Source: Sulfidibacter corallicola (GTDB lineage Bacteria > Acidobacteriota > Holophagae > Acanthopleuribacterales > Acanthopleuribacteraceae). From it: DNA of 64,000 nt. The notes beneath the pieces are model-generated. The model saw nothing but the letters and a program-made list of their open reading frames with translations. It was not told the DNA's origin and made no database searches. The number at the start of each line of letters is the position of its first letter. Position 1 is the first letter of the stretch. Where the stretch lies: the NCBI RefSeq assembly GCF_017498545.1, contig NZ_CP071793.1:1302001-1366000 (forward strand). The letters are read 5' to 3'. Of this stretch, positions 55,201-62,616 are shown one piece after another. Both the position numbers and the translations under genes were made by a program.

Positions 55201-58200
55201 CAAGGTCCAACGCAGGGTGTAGGCCACGTTGCGGTTGCCGGTGAATTCACTGTTTGGATTGTTGGGATCGGTGATGCTGCCGTTGCCGTCACCACTCACG
55301 ATCGACCAGGTACCGACCACTGGCGGAGTGGGCGCATTGCCGGTCAGAGTGGTGTCGTTGGAGCAGTTCACCTGATCGGGACCGGCGTTGGCGGCCGGCA
55401 GTTCCTTCAGGATCACTTCCATCTGGTCCGAACTGGTGCAGACAAATCCATCCGGGGTTGGGAATATTGCGGGGATCGTGGTCCATTCGAGCACGTAGAC
55501 CGAGCCGACGTTGCCCGTGAACTGACTGGTGGGTGATTCGATATCCGAGAAAATCTCTCCACCCAAATTGGTGGAGGGTGTCACGCTGGCGATGCTCCAG
55601 AACCCGCCGCCGATGGCGGGCGCTTCGGCATTGAGGGTTGCCGTTGCGGTCGTCACGCCGATGACACAGCGGGCGACGTTGGGACCGGCATTGGCCGTGC
55701 TGGGGTTGTTCGGGAAAGAAACGATGGTACCGGCGGTATTGGTTCCTCCTTTGGGCACGAAACAAGCGTTGTTCACGGTCCAGAGGATTTCATAGGATTG
55801 ACCACGGGTACCGTGGAAGGTGGCGTTGGCCAAGTTGGATGTGACCTGCCCCGGGGTGTCGTCGAAGAAGCCGTTGCCGTCGCCAGCTAGGATGCTCCAG
55901 GTCCCGGTGCCTTCCGCGGCGGGGGGCTCGAATGCATCCAATTGGACGAAATCGGTCCCTTCACACGCCGCGGGTGGCAGGCTGAAGCCCTCGAGAAACG
56001 CTTCGTCATCGTTGAGGAAGTTGATGATAACCGTGTCGTTGGTCAGCGGGCAGGGATCGGAACCGGTGATCTCCCACTGGAGGGTGTAGCGTTGACCGAC
56101 GGTGCCGGTAAAGGTGGAGGTCGGTGAACTGGCGTCGCCGAAGACGCCGTTGCCGTCACCCGAGGTGACCGACCACATGCCGGTGCCCAGGGAGGGCGTA
56201 TTGGCGGCCAGGGTGGTCATGGTGGTGGAATTGGTTTCGAAGACCAGATCCCAGTCGAAGATTCCGGTTTCGCCGACCGCGTTGTCGATGACCGTCAGGG
56301 TCCAGTTCCCGGTGAAGGTCTGGCCATTGAATGCCGACAGGGCCTCTTCCGGCATGACGAGCGTCATGGTCAGGTCGGCGGGCCCGACCAATCCGTTGCA
56401 GAAGGGGCGGGTCGACAAATCGTCGAAACCCACGTTGATGAAGTTTTGGAGCGGATGGCAGCCGTTGGAACCGTCCAACAGGTTGACCGTGGTGCCCATC
56501 GGGCTTTGCAGCGACACGTTCAACTGCCGGAAGTCGGTATGCTCGATCCGCAGGAATACCGAAGTCCGGGTGATGGTGGCGGCGTTGGGATAGGTGCCGG
56601 CCCCGGGATCCGCGATGTTGATCATGTCCGTGGTGGTGTCGTTGTCGAGAATGGGAACGTCGCCACTACCAGTGCTATCCGTGAATCTCATGGGATTGGT
56701 GCAGAGGTTCTGATCGGGACCGGCCAGCGCCACCTCGGTGTCGAAGAACTCGATGTCGACCGTGTCGGTGGAGTCGGTACAGGGCGTGTTGCTGGTGGTC
56801 CAGGTCAGGGTATAGGTTTGACCGGGTGTCCCGGAGAAGGTGGTCGTCGGGTCACTGGGATCGGTCAAGACACCCATGCCGTCCGCCACGCCGGTGATGG
56901 TCCACATCCCGGTACCGACGGTCGGCGCGTTGCCGGCCAGGGTGGCGTTGACGCCGCACACACCGCTGACACCGGTCTGATCCGGGCCTGCGTTGGCGGG
57001 CGTCGGGTCGTCCACCAGGCTGATCGTGATCTCGGTTTCGGAGTCGGGGCAGAGGTTGCCGCTGGCGATCAGCCACTTCAGGGTGTAGGAGGTCCCGCGC
57101 GTACCGGTGAACATGTCGTTGAAGGTATTGGAGGTCAGGGTACCGGGCACGCCGCCGAAGTAACCGTTGCCGTCACCCATTTCGATGGTCCAGGTGCCGG
57201 TGTTGGTGCCGGGATCGCTGCCGTCGAGGGTCACGGTGTCGCTACACACCGTTTGGTTCATGGCCGTGGCGGTGGGCGGGTTGGCCGGGAAGGTGACCGT
57301 CGCCTCGTCGGTGGAAGCCGGACAGGGAGAGCCCGCCACCGGGGTTATGGTCCAACGCACGGTATAGGTTGCGTTCTCGTCACCCGTGAAAAAGGGTTTG
57401 GCGATGGTGGGATCGTCGAAGCTGAAGGCCGCTGCCGGGGGCGTGGAGGACTCGACCGTCCACATCCCGGTTTCGCCGGCGCCCGGATCGTTACCCTGCA
57501 GGCGAACGATGACGCCGCCACCCTTGGTGACCGGCCCGAAGCACACGACGTAGTCGTCACCGGCAAAGGCCGTGGTCGGTTCGGCGAAGAACTCGACGTC
57601 CACGTCGTCGGAGGAATCGGGGCAGACGCCGTTGGTGAGCGTCCAGCGCAGGGTGTAGGTCTGGCCTGTGGTGCCGCTGAAGCTGGAGGTTTCACTGTTG
57701 ACGTCGCCGAAACTGCCGTTGCCGTCACCCGAGATCACCGACCAGGTTCCGGTCTCGTCCGTACCGGGTGCGTTGGCCGCGAGGGTCGCCATGGTGCCGC
57801 AGACGCCGTTTGCCATGCCCGTCTGGTCGGGACCCGCATTGGCGCTCGGATTGTCGAAGAATCGGATGTCGACGGTATCGGTGTCGTTACAGGGACCGTT
57901 GTTTTCCATCCACTGGAGGGTGTAGGTCGTGCCGACGGTCCCGTTGAAGCCGCTGGTGGGGCTGGTGGGGGTGTCGATGGTGCCGCCCACGCCGGAGATG
58001 ATGGACCAGGATCCGTCGGTACCCGTGGATAACGAGGCGGCCAGGGTGGTCGAGGTACCGCAGACGTTTTGGTCGGCGCCGGCATTCGCGGTGACGTCTT
58101 CGCGGAGGTCCACTTGGACATCGTCGGTGGAAATGGGACAGACGCCGTTGGAAATGGTCCAACGCAGGATGTAGGTCACGCCACGCGTGCCCGTGAAGGA

Positions 58201-59757
58201 GGAAGTGGGACTGTTGGCGTCGCCGAAGGAGCCACCGACTCCCATTACGACCGACCAAGTCCCGGTTTCCATGAAACCGGCGGCTGCATTGGCGGCCAGG
58301 GTGGTGTTGTCCGCACAGACGTCTTGATCGACTCCGGCCGCGGCGACGGTCGGGTTGTCGAAGAAGGTGATGTCGACGGTGTCCGTGTCGTTACAGGGAC
58401 CGTTGTTTTCCATCCATTGGAGGGTGTAGGTCGTGCCGACGGTCCCGCTGAAGCCGCTGGTGGGGCTGGTGGGGGTGTCGATGGTGCCGCCCACACCGGA
58501 GATGATGGACCAGGATCCGTCGGTACCGGTGGACAACGAGGCGCCCAGGAAGGTCGTGGTACCGCAGACGCTTTGGTCGGCGCCGGCATTCGCGGTGACG
58601 TCTTCGCGGAGGTCCACTTGGACGTCGTCGGTGGAAATGGGACAGACGCCGTTGGAAATGGTCCAACGCAGGGTGTAGGTCACGCCGCGCGTGCCCGTGA
58701 AGGAGGAAGTGGGACTGTTGGCGTCGCCGAAGGAGCCACCGGCTCCTATTACGACCGACCAGGTCCCGGTTTCCATGAAACCGCCGGCCGCATTGGCGGC
58801 CAGGGTGGTGTTGTCCGCGCAGACGTCTTGATCGACTCCGGCCGCGGCGACGGTCGGGTTGTCGAAGAAGGTGATGTTGACCGTGTCGCTATCGGAACAG
58901 GGACCGTTCGTTTCGGTCCACGTCAAGGTGTAGGTGACGCCGAAGTTGCCGTCGAAGGAGCTGGCTGGATTGCTGGCATCGCCCAGCACGCCGCCGGCAC
59001 CGGAGGTGATGCTCCACATGCCGGTTCCGGTCGAGAGGACCGCGCCCAGGAACGTGGTCGTGCCGCACACGTTCTGGTCGGCGCCGGCGTTGGGGGTCAC
59101 CGGTGCGAAGAACTCGATGTCCAGGGTGTCGGTCACCGGCGGGCAGGAGGGATTCGAGGTGGCCCACTGCAGGGTGTAGGTTTGGCCCGGCGTACCGTTG
59201 AAGGTCTCGGTGGGGTTGGTCGACGTCGTGGGGCCGCCGCCGCGGGGCGCGGCCGCGCCGAAGAAGCCGTTGCCGTCACCGGCAACGATCGTCCATTCAC
59301 CGCTGCCGCCGGCAGGATCGTTGCCCATGATGGTCGTGCTGGAACCGCAGACGCCGTCGACCGCACCGGTCTGATCCGGGCCCGCGTCGGAGGTGGTCGG
59401 TTCGTACAGGTTGAGCACCACGTCGTCGGAACACTCGGTCGTATCCGCCTGCGTGATGGTCCAACGCAGCGTCCAGGTGGAGTTCTTGGGCGCCGTGAAC
59501 GTCGAGTTGGGATCGGTCGCGTCGCTGAAGATATGGCCGCCCGGGCCGGAAATCACCGTCCACAAGCCGGTGTTCCCGACGCCTGGGTCGTTCCCCTGGA
59601 GGGCTAAGATGATTTGCGATCCCGGACTCGCTTCACATATGTCTTGGTCGGTGCCGGCATCGGCCGGGCACTGGGCAAACAGTGCGGTAGCGTTGCCCAG
59701 CACCCCCAGAAACGTGCTGAGCAATGCTGATTTTAAAAGCATTCGAAAACTGGACAT
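52288..59757 (-). CDS. Giant secreted repeat protein with Ig/PKD-like modules, two P-domains and a C-terminal dockerin-like domain
   Basis: 2,489 residues. ATG 59757 is chosen: GGAGGG lies about nine bases upstream and it begins with a signal peptide (MLLKSALLSTFLGVLGNATALFAQ); the open frame reaches 59940 without support. About 22 modules of roughly 85 residues follow, each starting like ANAGPDQTVC and ending like TYTLRWTISNGVCPDS, with GTWSVVSGDGNGSFGD inside. Two modules are interrupted by proprotein-convertase P-domain-like inserts (about 1060-1190 and 1720-1850, each ending in GxWxLTVxD). The C-terminus has paired calcium loops, DLNGDGCNDATDLFVI and DANGDGIIDVLDFMYI, a type I dockerin-like domain. 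It is probably an adhesin or cell-surface scaffold. Paired cysteines per module suggest disulfides. No anchor is visible. Confidence 0.85.
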   Translation of the reverse strand: MSSFRMLLKSALLSTFLGVLGNATALFAQCPADAGTDQDICEASPGSQIILALQGNDPGVGNTGLWTVISGPGGHIFSDATDPNSTFTAPKNSTWTLRWTITQADTTECSDDVVLNLYEPTTSDAGPDQTGAVDGVCGSSTTIMGNDPAGGSGEWTIVAGDGNGFFGAAAPRGGGPTTSTNPTETFNGTPGQTYTLQWATSNPSCPPVTDTLDIEFFAPVTPNAGADQNVCGTTTFLGAVLSTGTGMWSITSGAGGVLGDASNPASSFDGNFGVTYTLTWTETNGPCSDSDTVNITFFDNPTVAAAGVDQDVCADNTTLAANAAGGFMETGTWSVVIGAGGSFGDANSPTSSFTGTRGVTYTLRWTISNGVCPISTDDVQVDLREDVTANAGADQSVCGTTTFLGASLSTGTDGSWSIISGVGGTIDTPTSPTSGFSGTVGTTYTLQWMENNGPCNDTDTVDITFFDNPTVAAAGVDQDVCADNTTLAANAAAGFMETGTWSVVMGVGGSFGDANSPTSSFTGTRGVTYILRWTISNGVCPISTDDVQVDLREDVTANAGADQNVCGTSTTLAASLSTGTDGSWSIISGVGGTIDTPTSPTSGFNGTVGTTYTLQWMENNGPCNDTDTVDIRFFDNPSANAGPDQTGMANGVCGTMATLAANAPGTDETGTWSVISGDGNGSFGDVNSETSSFSGTTGQTYTLRWTLTNGVCPDSSDDVDVEFFAEPTTAFAGDDYVVCFGPVTKGGGVIVRLQGNDPGAGETGMWTVESSTPPAAAFSFDDPTIAKPFFTGDENATYTVRWTITPVAGSPCPASTDEATVTFPANPPTATAMNQTVCSDTVTLDGSDPGTNTGTWTIEMGDGNGYFGGVPGTLTSNTFNDMFTGTRGTSYTLKWLIASGNLCPDSETEITISLVDDPTPANAGPDQTGVSGVCGVNATLAGNAPTVGTGMWTITGVADGMGVLTDPSDPTTTFSGTPGQTYTLTWTTSNTPCTDSTDTVDIEFFDTEVALAGPDQNLCTNPMRFTDSTGSGDVPILDNDTTTDMINIADPGAGTYPNAATITRTSVFLRIEHTDFRQLNVSLQSPMGTTVNLLDGSNGCHPLQNFINVGFDDLSTRPFCNGLVGPADLTMTLVMPEEALSAFNGQTFTGNWTLTVIDNAVGETGIFDWDLVFETNSTTMTTLAANTPSLGTGMWSVTSGDGNGVFGDASSPTSTFTGTVGQRYTLQWEITGSDPCPLTNDTVIINFLNDDEAFLEGFSLPPAACEGTDFVQLDAFEPPAAEGTGTWSILAGDGNGFFDDTPGQVTSNLANATFHGTRGQSYEILWTVNNACFVPKGGTNTAGTIVSFPNNPSTANAGPNVARCVIGVTTATATLNAEAPAIGGGFWSIASVTPSTNLGGEIFSDIESPTSQFTGNVGSVYVLEWTTIPAIFPTPDGFVCTSSDQMEVILKELPAANAGPDQVNCSNDTTLTGNAPTPPVVGTWSIVSGDGNGSITDPNNPNSEFTGNRNVAYTLRWTLADDICTTFDDVVITFIEDPIATASNQDVCDTTATLDGGHNGTPGELPLLATGQWTIVDTVPAGNMNGQFGAGGTTSTNPTDTFTGDAGVTYNLQWTINNPPCFSDNIQVAIEFVQPPDDPNAGADQTECSFGAKLEEVFDPAAAIPDDGTDFVDTLEISRWMPGNIFDVNVFIDYAHENADELTFTLTHIESTTSIPLITGLTCGNQDAGLRILDDQAPNALGCGTGWFRPVGLVPKSAADLSTFNGIELTGTWQLTVSDGSPGGNTGTINRWGLIINEGTVNLAGLPDPLSEPSMMGSWGFADGGEGDGLGFFADVPGQQSTAPANSGFTTTFTGTPGVTYTLAFTTENSSCPEKEDTVTITFDEAPTLATVGPDQMVCSDTTTLTGNEPVVGQGTWFVINVAPNDPGLPPDPGGESFADVNLFNTSFTGNRGYTYTLGWGIDNGTCLGTVLKRCKGDCDNIEELQVRLDLDPTPAQAGPDQTVCDTLTTTLAGNAPAVGTGQGTWSFVGPGNIVFGGPDKTASSNKLPGSNDPNTQITADTLGEYTLTWTQSNGVCTDSTDDVVITFGVSPTTANAGADQTGANAVCDGEANLAANVVGGGETGTWSVTLGDGNGAFGDVNSPTTTFTGTAGVTYTLQWSIGNGVCPDSSDTLDVLIQPILDAQAGDDQLVCDLDPAVLAAVLSNGTGGTWSVITGDGNGMFTDVNDPTTTFTGTTGVTYTLQWEETDGVACTDTDTVDITFFATPMVDAGDDFGICIADTITLGASDPTVGTGTWTVQSGPAGADTNFADANDPTTTFTTDLAGEYVLEWEVVSGSCVIADTVTLDIDEFRVEVPANQAQGLSTIQLEATPFCTSKNSTIQWRDITNGSDFPVDQNPISLSPAPTENTEYRVTVTDNDTTGTVQATVLILVGDDTDFLDLNGDGCNDATDLFVITENWRELVTDDANGDGIIDVLDFMYIRTGEVCP
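57855..58879 (-). repeat. 504-bp in-frame tandem duplication inside the giant gene
   Basis: 57855-58375 and 58359-58879 are nearly identical at the DNA level (for example GATGATGGACCAGGATCCGT at both, offset 504 bases, 168 codons, two modules). The other modules match mainly at protein level, so this duplication is recent. Confidence 0.9.
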
Positions 59758-60459
59758 AAAATTTACCCTCCATAGGCAATGAAACCCGCATGGCCGAGTT
59801 GGCGTGGCCCGGACCCAGGCGAGTGGACGAGAACGAAGCTGTCTCACGAATGGCTCAAATGACCGGTTGAAAGAACTGCGCAGAGTTGATGACTTTTTTC
59901 GGGTGGTCGGTGAACGACGCCCCGTGTCGGGAGAACTCACGCGAGGTGTAAATAGTTGTTTGTCCGAAGATTGTTCCTAAGCATGTACTCTTTTGGCGTG
60001 GAAAATCAAGCAAAAAGTGATTGATTCCTGCGGTATGGAGTTTTTTTGAGCTTATAAACTCGGAGGCTCGTGTTGTGTTGTGGGTGTCTATTTTCGTGTC
60101 TCGGTAGCTACCTGGCTTTTATTGAGTTTTTTTGTGCGGGATTGAAATTGCAATGGCCCTCCGCGGGAGTCGCACCCCGTGCTACCGTGCAAAAATCGAC
60201 GGTCGCCCATCCACGGGCGCGGTCGCTTCGACCCTTCTCGCGATGCGGGGGCTTTGGGGTGTGTGGCTTCGGTTGGGTGCGGTGGGGGAGAAAGTCTGCT
60301 CCGCTCCCTGGCGTCATGGGCAGTTGCCGCGTTGGTTGCTTCGTCTTGTCGGCCCAGCGCCTTGGGCGGGCCCGGCACCTACCGCGACGACGTCCTTCTC
60401 GCGATGCGGGGACTTTGGGCGGAAATCCTTTTGCGGGGAAGGGTGGCTCGCGCGCCGCG
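59758..60459. other. Intergenic region with promoter of the giant gene and repeat remnants
   Basis: About 700 bases, no gene supported. 59940-60130 is A+T-rich and is the likely leftward promoter area of the giant gene. 60230-60420 holds two partial copies of the dispersed repeat, including TCTCGCGATGCGGGGACTTT at 60397-60416, identical to the reverse complement of 490-509. Confidence 0.6.
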
Positions 60460-61347
60460 TCATTCCCCTTTCGTCGTGCCCAGGAGCGCGTCCCACAGGG
60501 CCTGGGTCACCACGCCCAGCGGGCGATCCGTGCGCCTGATCAGGAACTGATCGGAATGGCCGCCCTCGAAGCCCTCGACGTAGATTCGCACCAATTCGCC
60601 GCGCTCCAGCTCCTGGTGCACGTGGTATTCGGGCAGGCCGCCCCAACCCATGCCGGCCAGAATGATCTGCTTCTTGGTGGCGATGTCGCTCACCCGCCAG
60701 TGTCGGACGCCGGCGATCACGTCGCGCGACTGCTCCGGTGAATGCCGGCTGCTGTCGGCCACCAGGACCTGCACGTATCCCCGCATTTCCTCGGCCGAAT
60801 GGATCCGTTGTTCGCGGGCCGGCTCGTAGTCTCGGTGTGCGACCGGGATGATGGGTATCGAGGTGAACGGGACCGCCTCCATGGTTTCCGGGTTCATGTC
60901 GTCCTGGGTCGTAATGGCCAGGGATGCGCTGCCGTCGGATAGGGCCTCCATCGCACCGCCCATCATCTCCGTGGAGAGGTTGAAGCGCGTCGCCGGGAAT
61001 TGCGCGGCCACCGCTTTCATGGTCTCCAGCAAATCCGAGAGCGGGCAGATCGCATTGACCGCAAGGTGGACGTGGGTTTCCTCCGGCGCCGCCAACTGCA
61101 TGGCCAATCCTTCGAGTTGCGAAAACCGGTGCAGGACCGTTCGGGCGTTCTCGTAGAAGATCTTCCCGCGGGGCGTCAAGGTCGGTCGGTAGGTGGTGCG
61201 GTCGAACAGCGCAAAGCCGCACGCCTCCTCCAGCTTTTTGATCATCTTGCTGAGCGCCGGCTGGGACTTGTAGATGCGCTCCGCCGCACCGCGGAAACTG
61301 CCCGCGCTGACGATCGCCTGCAGCATTCTCAATTGTTCGTGCGTCAA
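60460..61347 (-). CDS. LysR-family transcriptional regulator
   Basis: 295 residues. The N-terminal winged helix-turn-helix is MLQAIVSAGSFRGAAERIYKSQPALSKMIKKLEEACGFALF (about 8-49), with FDRTTYRPTLTPRG after it. The rest is a periplasmic-binding-protein-like effector domain (about 90-295). Divergent from an SDR gene 135 bases away, the usual layout for a LysR regulator controlling its neighbour and itself. The inducer is unknown. Confidence 0.94.
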   Translation of the reverse strand: MTHEQLRMLQAIVSAGSFRGAAERIYKSQPALSKMIKKLEEACGFALFDRTTYRPTLTPRGKIFYENARTVLHRFSQLEGLAMQLAAPEETHVHLAVNAICPLSDLLETMKAVAAQFPATRFNLSTEMMGGAMEALSDGSASLAITTQDDMNPETMEAVPFTSIPIIPVAHRDYEPAREQRIHSAEEMRGYVQVLVADSSRHSPEQSRDVIAGVRHWRVSDIATKKQIILAGMGWGGLPEYHVHQELERGELVRIYVEGFEGGHSDQFLIRRTDRPLGVVTQALWDALLGTTKGE

Positions 61348-61363
61348 GGGGGTCTCCTTGGTC

Positions 61364-61380
61364 GATAGCTAAAGGTTATC
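61364..61380. promoter_or_regulatory. LysR-type T-N11-A operator candidate
   Basis: GATAGCTAAAGGTTATC has the LysR T-N11-A core (T 61366, A 61378) in an imperfect palindrome, between the divergent LysR and SDR genes. TTATCGAG from its right arm recurs 33 bases on (61376 and 61409), in the A+T-rich promoter area. Confidence 0.6.
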
Positions 61381-61482
61381 GAGATTATGATTTTATAATA
61401 TTAGATCATTATCGAGTTTGCATTTATCTTGTCCTCAACCCATGCGGGAATCACCGCAACTTCAGAATCGTCAGGAGGACAC

Positions 61483-62220
61483 GTGTCTACGAATATCAAA
61501 ACCGTACTGATCACCGGCGCATCGCAGGGGATGGGCCTGGACATCGCGCGAGGGTTTTTCGCCAAAGGCTCGAATCTCGTGCTCAACGCCCGCAATCGCG
61601 CCTTGTTGGAAGCCGAAGCCGAACGGTTGGGGGCACCCGACCGCATCGCCATCGTGGCCGGCGACATTGGCGACGCGGCCGTCGGCCGGGAAATGGTGCG
61701 GGTGGCCGTGGCGCGCTTCGGCAGTGTGGACGTCCTGGTCAACAACGCCGGCATCTTCGGCCCCAAGCCGTTCCTGGAGGTCACCGAGGACGATTTACAG
61801 CGTTATTGGCGCACGAACCTGAAGGGGACTTACTTCACCTCGCAGGCGGCGGTGCGGCAGATGATGCGCCAGGAAGGGGGCTCGATCATCAACATCGGCA
61901 CGGTGTTGATCGACCACGCCATGGTCGGCTTGCCGGTGACCGCGCCCATGACCAGCAAGGGCGCGATTCACGGGCTGACCGTCAATCTCGCAGCCGAGGT
62001 GGCGCCGCACAACATTCGGGTGAACACCGTGGCGCCTGGCATCGTGCGCACCCCTCTCCACGATCCGGCACAGGTGGACGGGCTGGCCGGCATTCATCCG
62101 CTCAATCGCATCGGCGAGAGCGGCGACATCACCGAAGCGGTGCTGTTCCTCGCCGAAAACAATTTCACGACGGGCGTCATCCTGCCGGTGGACGGCGGAT
62201 ACGTGGCCGCCCGCCCCTGA
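61483..62220 (+). CDS. Short-chain dehydrogenase/reductase-like protein with altered catalytic motif
   Basis: 245 residues from GTG 61483, with AGGAGG four to five bases upstream; the frame is open to 61429 without support. The NAD(P) loop is VLITGASQGMGLDIARGF, followed by DVLVNNAGIFGPK. The usual catalytic Tyr-x-x-x-Lys segment reads VTAPMTSKGAIHGLTVNL: the Lys is present, but Pro occupies the Tyr position, and the upstream Ser region reads IGTVLID. The C-terminal LPVDGGYVA is standard for SDRs. It is either an inactive or a divergent oxidoreductase. A 4-OT-like tautomerase follows after 69 bases, and a LysR gene is divergent. Confidence 0.85.
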   Translation: MSTNIKTVLITGASQGMGLDIARGFFAKGSNLVLNARNRALLEAEAERLGAPDRIAIVAGDIGDAAVGREMVRVAVARFGSVDVLVNNAGIFGPKPFLEVTEDDLQRYWRTNLKGTYFTSQAAVRQMMRQEGGSIINIGTVLIDHAMVGLPVTAPMTSKGAIHGLTVNLAAEVAPHNIRVNTVAPGIVRTPLHDPAQVDGLAGIHPLNRIGESGDITEAVLFLAENNFTTGVILPVDGGYVAARP

Positions 62221-62289
62221 ACGCGATCGGTCGAAAATCGCGAGCCGAGATCGTCCTTCCACCTCGACCCATATCAAAGGAGAAGAGCC

Positions 62290-62487
62290 ATGCCATACGT
62301 CAATATCAAGATCACCGATGAACAGGTCACGCCGCAGCAGAAACGGGCCCTGATCGAAGGCACCACCAAGGTGCTGCAGGATGTGTTGAACAAGAATCCG
62401 GCCTCGACCTTCATCGTGATCGAAGAGCTTCCCTTGGAAAACTGGGGACTGCACGCCAAGCAGTACGGACCCAACGGCTTCACCTGA
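62290..62487 (+). CDS. 4-Oxalocrotonate tautomerase family protein
   Basis: 65 residues, the minimal tautomerase length. After removal of Met it would begin with the catalytic N-terminal proline (PYVNIKITDEQVTPQQKRAL). The later TKVLQDVLNKNPASTFIVIEEL is typical of the family. Members interconvert keto and enol forms of dicarboxylates. AAGGAGAAG precedes the start. It lies 69 bases after the SDR gene and a strong terminator follows, so the two form a small operon under the LysR regulator. Confidence 0.9.
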   Translation: MPYVNIKITDEQVTPQQKRALIEGTTKVLQDVLNKNPASTFIVIEELPLENWGLHAKQYGPNGFT

Positions 62488-62490
62488 TCG

Positions 62491-62524
62491 AAAAAAACCC
62501 GGGGTGCCGAGCCCCGGGTTTTTT
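62491..62524. terminator. Bidirectional rho-independent terminator
   Basis: Arms CCCGGGG and CCCCGGG, A-run on the left and T-run on the right. Serves the tautomerase operon and the convergent M1 peptidase gene. Confidence 0.9.
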
Positions 62525-62616
62525 GCCGATATGCCTCGAACGCCGACGAAACACCTCGCTCGGAGTATCCGCAATCCGAGCGGATCGACACTCCGAAAGG
62601 GCTGGCGATTCGCACC

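Noticed and set aside
53455..55536. Long plus-strand frames opposite the giant secreted protein (also 52219-53331, 56446-58032, 58069-59607)
   Set aside because: They reflect the codon bias and repeat structure of the minus-strand gene. The apparent repeats in them are mirror images of its modules.
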